Shown here: in pieces, positions 56,476 to 64,000 of the stretch
Layout: each line of letters begins with the position of its first letter
Numbering within the stretch: the first letter of the stretch is position 1
Origin: Limnomonas spitsbergensis
Taxonomy: Eukaryota; Chlorophyta; Chlorophyceae; Chlamydomonadales
DNA: 64,000 nt
Reading direction: 5' to 3'
Assembly (NCBI GenBank): GCA_037349105.1
Contig: JAYJMM010000093.1
Coordinates: forward strand, 2,418,001-2,482,000
Translations under genes and position numbers: made by a program
The notes under the pieces: model-generated
What the model was told of the DNA's origin: nothing
Databases searched by the model: none
The model's input: only the letters and a program-made list of their open reading frames with translations

Positions 56476-56739
56476 TCACGGTTTATTGAGGTCTGTTGGG
56501 GTATCATTTGAATCCGAATGGCAGTTGGATGCCAAAAACTGCCCCGTTGGGTACCAAACTTGCGGCGGCTGAGCCTGAAAAGTGGCCAAAACCCGGTTAA
56601 GGTAGATCCTTAACTGGGTGTAGGTGGGCCATAGACGGAGGCATTGCCACCTTCCCTGTGTCATTTGGCCAATCCAACATGCAGATATGGCCTTCCATGT
56701 GGCCCACATCAGGGCTGTCTTTGATGGATTGGAATTCAC
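56476..56739 (-). CDS. Small open frame in array spacer, possibly a LINE fragment
   Basis: 87 codons, MNSNPSKTALMWATWKAISA then CWIGQMTQGRWQ. LMWATWKA resembles the short 'lWeafKa' segment between endonuclease and reverse transcriptase in LINEs, but a stop lies a few codons upstream of its start. Repeated at 58912-59175, 61360-61623 and 63796 onward. Confidence 0.3.
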   Translation of the reverse strand: MNSNPSKTALMWATWKAISACWIGQMTQGRWQCLRLWPTYTQLRIYLNRVLATFQAQPPQVWYPTGQFLASNCHSDSNDTPTDLNKP

Positions 56740-57461
56740 TCCATACCTGTCTGATTGCTATGATGTCTGGTGATTCAGAGAGCCTGAGAGTAGTTTATTA
56801 AGACTTTCCACCCAATTTTTGCACCATTTCCCACTCCAGAGGCTGCAAATTTGGGGCAAAGGTGGCTTGTCAGGAAGCCATGCCCCTTGCCCCATGCAGC
56901 CCCTCAGCCATGCAAGCTCCCATATCACTGCCACTGAGTTCCAGAATGCCTTAAGTCAGGTATCCACTCTTTATTCACACATCTTGATTTTCATGTCCTT
57001 TATTCCAGGCTCCCCTTCTTATCTGAGCTGAGCCAGCCAGATCTGCCGAGGACTGGTTTTGCGAGAGGATGGAAAAAAACAGCACCGGTGGTTTCAGAGC
57101 CACAACCCTAGGCTTTACAGCAGGTAATACTTCAGATATGGAGGCCAGCACTGCAATATAACATCCTCAAAAAAATAGAGGCAGGCCCCTCAGCATGGCC
57201 AAGTTATCTCAAAACATAAATTTATTGGAGTTGGTGATTCTGTCAAGTGGACTCCTTAAGCCCATTGTGTTTGCGTTTGATTATCTCAAGGGACAGTTGG
57301 TGCCTACCAGTATAAGTGCACTGCTAGCAATCAGGTTAGAGCACAGTCAATGTGTAACTGATATCAAGTCATGACCTAACCTCCTTGCACTGCTGGGCCT
57401 GTCCACGTTTTTACGATACATATGACCCGCCCTGTGCTGTAGCGGCGGGTGGCAAGAATTT

Positions 57462-58811
57462 TCAATATTTTGTCTTGTCGCCCTTCTTGCGCATGCATGC
57501 AACGATCCTTTTGGGCATGCTGCCCACCAGCTTAGAGAAGTACTCCTTGGGTACTGCTGCTACCTCCTTGATCAGGGATACCTTAAACTCCTGGAGAGTT
57601 CTGCAGCCCTTAGCGTCCATCTTGGCCTGCATATATCCCCAAAACTTCTCGATCGGACACAAGTCCGGGCTGTTGGGAGGCCACTTCTGGAGGAGGCCCA
57701 CGCTGCTGCCACGCTGGGAGTTCCACCTCTTCACCACAGGTATGGTTGCTCTGTGATTAGGGTCGTTGTCCTGCTGAAGGTACCATGTAGCAATGTCGTG
57801 CTGGGTGAAGAGGCGCTGTCCCTCAGGCAGGAATGTCGCCTTCACGACCTCCTCATACTCCTCTGTGGTGATATTCCTGGCCACCTGTCCCCTCTTGTTC
57901 TTGAAGGTGGTCTTCTGGCTGCTGGTGCCTGCCACAAAGTGAAGCTTGCTGATTCCCCACTTGCAGATGCCCGCATACACGTTGAGGACCAGGGGGTGAT
58001 TTGGAGAGGCTGCTCTCTCACCCTCACCCTCCACACCCCAGGACACAGGCTGCACCTTCACCCCTGGGTAGGTAAATGGAAACTTCTTCCTGTCGGTGAA
58101 GAGGACGTGGCTCCAGTCCCTTCCCTTGCTGGCTTTGCAGAAGTCCAGCCGCTTCTGTCGAGTTGACCCCGAAAGCTGCTTCCTAGGTGCACCCCGCAGA
58201 ACCCTCAATTTTTTCCCAATCTCCGATGCGTGCCTCCGGGCTGCTCGAATGACAGTCTTCTTCCCCACTGGCCTGGTGACCAAGCCTAATGTCCCAAGCT
58301 CCTGTGCAACTGTTTTTGCACCACCATGCTGGTTGCTCAGCAGCAGGTCATAGGCCCGGGACTCCGCCTCTGGGCTGAGGATCCTCATGTTGCCGGACTT
58401 TGGCGCGACGTGGACAGCTCCGGAATCTTTATATCGCTGCACCCAGTGCTCCACAACCCTGTCGGACAGTCCAAGCTGCCTAGCTGTCTTGGAGATGTCG
58501 TGGTTCTCATTCCACCTCGTTACGATAGCCCAACGGAGTTCTTCAGAGGTGAGCCCCATGGAAGCAAATGAGGCCCTGAAATGCAATAATTTTAGGGATG
58601 CCAATTTTGTGCTCTTGAGTAGCCAGGTCTTATTTCGCGTTGCGTGGGTGTTGCACTTCCCTAGGGCATGCCCACCATGTGTGTGCATGGTCCGGGTCCC
58701 ACTGATGATGTTCAAGACCTGCGAGCTTTTCTTCCGGGTACAGGGCGGGTCAGATGTATCGACACGTTTTAGGGGTACTGAGGTTTGACCCGCCGTCCCA
58801 ACCTGGTTCAC
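57462..58811 (-). CDS. IS630/Tc1/mariner transposase, copy 1
   Basis: Open frame of 449 residues; the conserved protein probably starts at Met 85 (58559, MGLTSEELRWAIVTRWNENH), giving 365 residues, because the inverted repeat overlaps codons 18-24. Helix-turn-helix ISKTARQLGLSDRVVEHWVQ. Catalytic triad: Asp in HVLFTDRKKF, Asp in YLQQDNDPNH, Glu in SPDLCPIEKFWGYM. There are 39 residues between the second Asp and the Glu, against 34 in classical Tc1. This copy carries NDPNH, DLCPIEK where the others have NDPTH, DLSPIEN, so it may be less active. A cut-and-paste DNA transposase acting in the nucleus. Confidence 0.9.
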   Translation of the reverse strand: MNQVGTAGQTSVPLKRVDTSDPPCTRKKSSQVLNIISGTRTMHTHGGHALGKCNTHATRNKTWLLKSTKLASLKLLHFRASFASMGLTSEELRWAIVTRWNENHDISKTARQLGLSDRVVEHWVQRYKDSGAVHVAPKSGNMRILSPEAESRAYDLLLSNQHGGAKTVAQELGTLGLVTRPVGKKTVIRAARRHASEIGKKLRVLRGAPRKQLSGSTRQKRLDFCKASKGRDWSHVLFTDRKKFPFTYPGVKVQPVSWGVEGEGERAASPNHPLVLNVYAGICKWGISKLHFVAGTSSQKTTFKNKRGQVARNITTEEYEEVVKATFLPEGQRLFTQHDIATWYLQQDNDPNHRATIPVVKRWNSQRGSSVGLLQKWPPNSPDLCPIEKFWGYMQAKMDAKGCRTLQEFKVSLIKEVAAVPKEYFSKLVGSMPKRIVACMRKKGDKTKY

Positions 58812-59897
58812 ACTAGCAGTACCAACTGCAATTTGAAGTAATCTCTATAGGAACTGCCTCGATCGACCTGGTGTGTTGCTACATCGTCAAGTGCTGTAAC
58901 CAGCTTGCCATTCACGGTTTATTGTGGTCTGTTGGGGTATCATTTGAATCCGAATGGCAGTTGGATGCCAAAAACTGCCCCGTTGGGTACCAAACTTGCG
59001 GCGGCTGAGCCTGAAAAGTGGCCAAAACCCGGTTAAGGTAGATCCTTAACTGGGTGTAGGTGGGCCATAGACGGAGGCATTGCCACCTTCCCTGTGTCAT
59101 TTGGCCAATCCAACATGCAGATATGGCCTTCCATGTGGCCCACATCAGGGCTGTCTTTGATGGATTGGAATTCACTCCATACCTGTCTGATTGCTATGAT
59201 GTCTGGTGATTCAGAGAGCCTGAGAGTAGTTTATTAAGACTTCCCACCCAATTTTTGCACCATTCCCCACTCCAGAGGCTGCAAATTTGGGGCAAAGGTG
59301 GCTTGTCAGGAAGCCATGCCCCTTGCCCCATGCAGCCCCTCAGCCATGCAAGCTCCCATATCACTGCCACTGAGTTCCAGAATGCCTTAAGTCAGGTATC
59401 CACTCTTTATTCACACATCTTGATTTTCATGTCCTTTATTCCAGGCTCCCCTTCTTATCTGAGCTGAGCCAGCCAGATCTGCCGAGGACTGGTTTTGCGA
59501 GAGGATGGAAAAAAACAGCACCGGTGGTTTCAGAGCCACAACCCTAGGCTTTACAGCAGGTAATACTTCAGATATGGAGGCCAGCACTGCAATATAACAT
59601 CCTCAAAAAAATAGAGGCAGGCCCCTCAGCATGGCCAAGTTATCTCAAAACATAAATTTATTGGAGTTGGTGATTCTGTCAAGTGGACTCCTTAAGCCCA
59701 TTGTGTTTGCGTTTGATTATCTCAAGGGACAGTTGGTGCCTACCAGTATAAGTGCACTGCTAGCAATCAGGTTAGAGCACAGTCAATGTGTAACTGATAT
59801 CAAGTCATGACCTAACCTCCTTGCACTGCTGGGCCTGTCCACGTTTTTACGATACATATGACCCGCCCTGTGCTGTAGCGGCGGGTGGCAAGAATTT

Positions 59898-61259
59898 TCA
59901 ATATTTTGTCTTGTCGCCCTTCTTGCGCATGCATGCAACGATCCTTTTGGGCATGCTGCCCACCAGCTTAGAGAAGTACTCCTTGGGTACTGCTGCTACC
60001 TCCTTGATCAGGGATACCTTAAACTCCTGGAGAGTTCTGCAGCCCTTAGCGTCCATCTTGGCCTGCATATATCCCCAAAAGTTCTCGATCGGACTCAAGT
60101 CCGGGCTGTTGGGAGGCCACTTCTGGAGGAGGCCCACGCTGCTGCCACGCTGGGAGTTCCACCTCTTCACCACAGGTATGGTTGCTCTGTGAGTAGGGTC
60201 GTTGTCCTGCTGAAGGTACCATGTAGCAATGTCGTGCTGGGTGAAGAGGCGCTGTCCCTCAGGCAGGAATGTTGCCTTCACGACCTCCTCATACTCCTCT
60301 GTGGTGATATTCCTGGCCACCTGGCCCCTCTTGTTCTTGAAGGTGGTCTTCTGGCTGCTGGTGCCTGCCACAAAGTGAAGCTTGCTGATTCCCCACTTGC
60401 AGATGCCCGCATACACGTTGAGGACCAGGGGGTGATTTGGAGAGGCTGCCTCACGTACCGCTCTCTCACCCTCACCCTCCACGCCCCAGGACACAGGCTG
60501 CACCTTCACCCCTGGGTAGGTAAATGGAAACTTCTTCCTGTCGGTGAAGAGGACGTGGCTCCAGTCCCTTCCCTTGCTGGCTTTGCAGAAGTCCAGCCGC
60601 TTCTGTCGAGTTGACCCCGAAAGCTGCTTCCTAGGTGCACCCCGCAGAACCCTCAATTTTTTCCCAATCTCCGATGCGTGCCTCCGGGCTGCTCGAATGA
60701 CAGTCTTCTTCCCCACTGGCCTGGTGACCAAGCCTAATGTCCCAAGCTCCTGTGCAACTGTTTTTGCACCACCATGCTGGTTGCTCAGCAGCAGGTCATA
60801 GGCCCGGGACTCCGCCTCTGGGCTGAGGATCCTCATCTTGCCGGACTTTGGCGCGACGTGGACAGCTCCGGAATCTTTATATCGCTGCACCCAGTGCTCC
60901 ACAACCCTGTCGGACAGTCCAAGCTGCCTAGCTGTCTTGGAGATGTCGTGGTTCTCATTCCACCTCGTTACGATAGCCCAACGGAGTTCTTCAGAGGTGA
61001 GCCCCATGGAAGCAAATGAGGCCCTGAAATGCAATAATTTTAGGGATGCCAATTTTGTGCTCTTGAGTAGCCAGGTCTTATTTCGCGTTGCGTGGGTGTT
61101 GCACTTCCCTAGGGCATGCCCACCATGTGTGTGCATGGTCCGGGTCCCACTGATGATGTTCAAGACCTGCGAGCTTTTCTTCCGGGTACAGGGCGGGTCA
61201 GATGTATCGACACGTTTTAGGGGTACTGAGGTTTGACCCGCCGTCCCAACCTGGTTCAC
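59898..61259 (-). CDS. IS630/Tc1/mariner transposase, copy 2
   Basis: 453-residue frame, intact, with four extra residues (REAV-type insertion after GERAV) from a 12-bp insertion in the region between the first and second catalytic Asp. Triad FTD, QQDNDPTH, DLSPIENFW complete. Likely start at the internal MGLTSEELRW as in copy 1. Confidence 0.9.
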   Translation of the reverse strand: MNQVGTAGQTSVPLKRVDTSDPPCTRKKSSQVLNIISGTRTMHTHGGHALGKCNTHATRNKTWLLKSTKLASLKLLHFRASFASMGLTSEELRWAIVTRWNENHDISKTARQLGLSDRVVEHWVQRYKDSGAVHVAPKSGKMRILSPEAESRAYDLLLSNQHGGAKTVAQELGTLGLVTRPVGKKTVIRAARRHASEIGKKLRVLRGAPRKQLSGSTRQKRLDFCKASKGRDWSHVLFTDRKKFPFTYPGVKVQPVSWGVEGEGERAVREAASPNHPLVLNVYAGICKWGISKLHFVAGTSSQKTTFKNKRGQVARNITTEEYEEVVKATFLPEGQRLFTQHDIATWYLQQDNDPTHRATIPVVKRWNSQRGSSVGLLQKWPPNSPDLSPIENFWGYMQAKMDAKGCRTLQEFKVSLIKEVAAVPKEYFSKLVGSMPKRIVACMRKKGDKTKY

Positions 61260-62345
61260 ACTAGCAGTACCAACTGCAATTTGAAGTAATCTCTCTAGGA
61301 ACTGCCTCGATCGACCTGGTGTGTTGCTACATCGTCAAGTGCTGTAACCAGCTTGCCATTCACGGTTTATTGAGGTCTGTTGGGGTATCATTTGAATCCG
61401 AATGGCAGTTGGATGCCAAAAACTGCCCCGTTGGGTACCAAACTTGCGGCGGCTGAGCCTGAAAAGTGGCCAAAACCCGGTTAAGGATCTTCCTTAACCG
61501 GGTGTAGGTGGGCCATAGACGGAGGCATTGCCACCTTCCCTGTGTCATTTGGCCAATCCAACATGCAGATATGGCCTTCCATGTGGCCCACATCAGGGCT
61601 GTCTTTGATGGATTGGAATTCACTCCATACCTGTCTGATTGCTATGATGTCTGGTGATTCAGAGAGCCTGAGAGTAGTTTATTAAGACTTTCCACCCAAT
61701 TTTTGCACCATTTCCCACTCCAGAGGCTGCAAATTTGGGGCAAAGGTGGCTTGTCAGGAAGCCATGCCCCTTGCCCCATGCAGCCCCTCAGCCATGCAAG
61801 CTCCCATATCACTGCCACTGAGTTCCAGAATGCCTTAAGTCAGGTATCCACTCTTTATTCACACATCTTGATTTTCATGTCCTTTATTCCAGGCTCCCCT
61901 TCTTATCTGAGCTGAGCCAGCCAGATCTGCCGAGGACTGGTTTTGCGAGAGGATGGAAAAAAACAGCACCGGTGGTTTCAGAGCCACAACCCTAGGCTTT
62001 ACAGCAGGTAATACTTCAGATATGGAGGCCAGCACTGCAATATAACATCCTCAAAAAAATAGAGGCAGGCCCCTCAGCATGGCCAAGTTATCTCAAAACA
62101 TAAATTTATTGGAGTTGGTGATTCTGTCAAGTGGACTCCTTAAGCCCATTGTGTTTGCGTTTGATTATCTCAAGGGACAGTTGGTGCCTACCAGTATAAG
62201 TGCACTGCTAGCAATCAGGTTAGAGCACAGTCAATGTGTAACTGATATCAAGTCATGACCTAACCTCCTTGCACTGCTGGGCCTGTCCACGTTTTTACGA
62301 TACATATGACCCGCCCTGTGCTGTAGCGGCGGGTGGCAAGAATTT

Positions 62346-63695
62346 TCAATATTTTGTCTTGTCGCCCTTCTTGCGCATGCATGCAACGATCCTTTTGGGC
62401 ATGCTGCCCACCAGCTTAGAGAAGTACTCCTTGGGTACTGCTGCTACCTCCTTGATCAGGGATACCTTAAACTCCTGGAGAGTTCTGCAGCCCTTAGCGT
62501 CCATCTTGGCCTGCATATATCCCCAAAAGTTCTCGATCGGACTCAAGTCCGGGCTGTTGGGAGGCCACTTCTGGAGGAGGCCCACGCTGCTGCCACGCTG
62601 GGAGTTCCACCTCTTCACCACAGGTATGGTTGCTCTGTGAGTAGGGTCGTTGTCCTGCTGAAGGTACCATGTAGCAATGTCGTGCTGGGTGAAGAGGCGC
62701 TGTCCCTCAGGCAGGAATGTCGCCTTCACGACCTCCTCATACTCCTCTGTGGTGATATTCCTGGCCACCTGTCCCCTCTTGTTCTTGAAGGTGGTCTTCT
62801 GGCTGCTGGTGCCTGCCACAAAGTGAAGCTTGCTGATTCCCCACTTGCAGATGCCCGCATACACGTTGAGGACCAGGGGGTGATTTGGAGAGGCTGCTCT
62901 CTCACCCTCACCCTCCACACCCCAGGACACAGGCTGCACCTTCACCCCTGGGTAGGTAAATGGAAACTTCTTCCTGTCGGTGAAGAGGACGTGGCTCCAG
63001 TCCCTTCCCTTGCTGGCTTTGCAGAAGTCCAGCCGCTTCTGTCGAGTTGACCCCGAAAGCTGCTTCCTAGGTGCACCCCGCAGAACCCTCAATTTTTTCC
63101 CAATCTCCGATGCGTGCCTCCGGGCTGCTCGAATGACAGTCTTCTTCCCCACTGGCCTGGTGACCAAGCCTAATGTCCCAAGCTCCTGTGCAACTGTTTT
63201 TGCACCACCATGCTGGTTGCTCAGCAGCAGGTCATAGGCCCGGGACTCCGCCTCTGGGCTGAGGATCCTCATCTTGCCGGACTTTGGCGCGACGTGGACA
63301 GCTCCGGAATCTTTATATCGCTGCACCCAGTGCTCCACAACCCTGTCGGACAGTCCAAGCTGCCTAGCTGTCTTGGAGATGTCGTGGTTCTCATTCCACC
63401 TCGTTACGATAGCCCAACGGAGTTCTTCAGAGGTGAGCCCCATGGAAGCAAATGAGGCCCTGAAATGCAATAATTTTAGGGATGCCAATTTTGTGCTCTT
63501 GAGTAGCCAGGTCTTATTTCGCGTTGCGTGGGTGTTGCACTTCCCTAGGGCATGCCCACCATGTGTGTGCATGGTCCGGGTCCCACTGATGATGTTCAAG
63601 ACCTGCGAGCTTTTCTTCCGGGTACAGGGCGGGTCAGATGTATCGACACGTTTTAGGGGTACTGAGGTTTGACCCGCCGTCCCAACCTGGTTCAC
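62346..63695 (-). CDS. IS630/Tc1/mariner transposase, copy 3
   Basis: 449-residue frame, intact, consensus-like at all catalytic positions (FTD, QQDNDPTH, DLSPIENFW) and without the copy 2 insertion. Likely start at the internal MGLTSEELRW. Confidence 0.9.
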   Translation of the reverse strand: MNQVGTAGQTSVPLKRVDTSDPPCTRKKSSQVLNIISGTRTMHTHGGHALGKCNTHATRNKTWLLKSTKLASLKLLHFRASFASMGLTSEELRWAIVTRWNENHDISKTARQLGLSDRVVEHWVQRYKDSGAVHVAPKSGKMRILSPEAESRAYDLLLSNQHGGAKTVAQELGTLGLVTRPVGKKTVIRAARRHASEIGKKLRVLRGAPRKQLSGSTRQKRLDFCKASKGRDWSHVLFTDRKKFPFTYPGVKVQPVSWGVEGEGERAASPNHPLVLNVYAGICKWGISKLHFVAGTSSQKTTFKNKRGQVARNITTEEYEEVVKATFLPEGQRLFTQHDIATWYLQQDNDPTHRATIPVVKRWNSQRGSSVGLLQKWPPNSPDLSPIENFWGYMQAKMDAKGCRTLQEFKVSLIKEVAAVPKEYFSKLVGSMPKRIVACMRKKGDKTKY

Positions 63696-64000
63696 ACTAG
63701 CAGTACCAACTGCAATTTGAAGTAATCTCTCTAGGAACTGCCTCGATCGACCTGGTGTGTTGCTACATCGTCAAGTGCTGTAACCAGCTTGCCATTCACG
63801 GTTTATTGAGGTCTGTTGGGGTATCATTTGAATCCGAATGGCAGTTGGATGCCAAAAACTGCCCCGTTGGGTACCAAACTTGCGGCGGCTGAGCCTGAAA
63901 AGTGGCCAAAACCCGGTTAAGGTAGATCCTTAACTGGGTGTAGGTGGGCCATAGACGGAGGCATTGCCACCTTCCCTGTGTCATTTGGCCAATCCAACAT

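Larger units (their letters stand above)
56305..64000 (-). mobile_element. Tandem array of Tc1/mariner-bearing units, three full and one partial
   Basis: Units begin at 56305, 58741, 61189 and 63625 (CAGGGCGGGTCAGATGTATC), with periods 2436, 2448 and 2436. The longer unit has a 12-bp insertion inside the transposase frame. Within each unit the transposase lies between the inverse CGATACATATGACCCGCCCT (first copy 57412) and the next unit start. About 1.1 kb of spacer is repeated with each unit. Units differ by scattered single bases only, so amplification is recent. The array runs off the right edge. Confidence 0.9.

Noticed and set aside
57385..58788. Plus-strand open frames antisense to the transposases
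   Set aside because: They are shadows of the minus-strand transposase, repeated identically in every unit, with no recognisable motifs.

Overview
The window is nuclear DNA of a eukaryote. It has phase-consistent spliceosomal introns (GT..AG), Tc1/mariner-type transposons, GC-rich coding exons and many CCCTAAA-like motifs. The combination suggests a green alga, perhaps a prasinophyte, with large repeat-filled introns; this placement is inference, not read directly. No rRNA, tRNA, operon or CRISPR array was found.

Layout. (1) 1-11287, minus strand: a CDPK/CaMK-like protein kinase gene, read as eight small exons and running off the left edge. It carries a frameshift in exon 1, a premature stop in exon 8 and weakened catalytic motifs, so it looks decayed. 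(2) 11288-14913: intergenic, with foldback elements. (3) 14914-40883, minus strand: a complete ten-exon gene for the queuine tRNA-ribosyltransferase accessory subunit (QTRT2), 1632 coding bases spread over 26 kb. Its third intron holds a 12-kb array of about 265 copies of a 45-bp unit, and its fourth a 1.9-kb array of another 45-bp unit. (4) 40884-44150: the divergent intergenic region, mostly a 56-bp minisatellite. (5) 44151-54817, plus strand: an eight-exon gene for an unrecognised protein of about 399 residues. (6) 54818-56304: transposon debris. (7) 56305-64000: a head-to-tail array of three full and one partial 2.44-kb units, each with an intact IS630/Tc1/mariner transposase on the minus strand.

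Main observation. In all three genes, nearly every intron is filled with tandem copies of its own splice-site neighbourhood. Either branch point, pyrimidine tract, AG and the first bases of the next exon are repeated, or the last bases of the preceding exon plus the GT donor. This explains many repeats that otherwise look unrelated: 'telomere-like' GGGTTTAGGG runs, 138-bp and 60-bp satellites, an (AEVP)n-coding minisatellite and repeated partial exons. The very long open frames across 22.4-36.8 kb on both strands come from repeat units whose length is a multiple of three; they are not genes.

Exon boundaries were derived by hand from splice motifs, reading phase and family resemblance. No alignment or transcript evidence was available.
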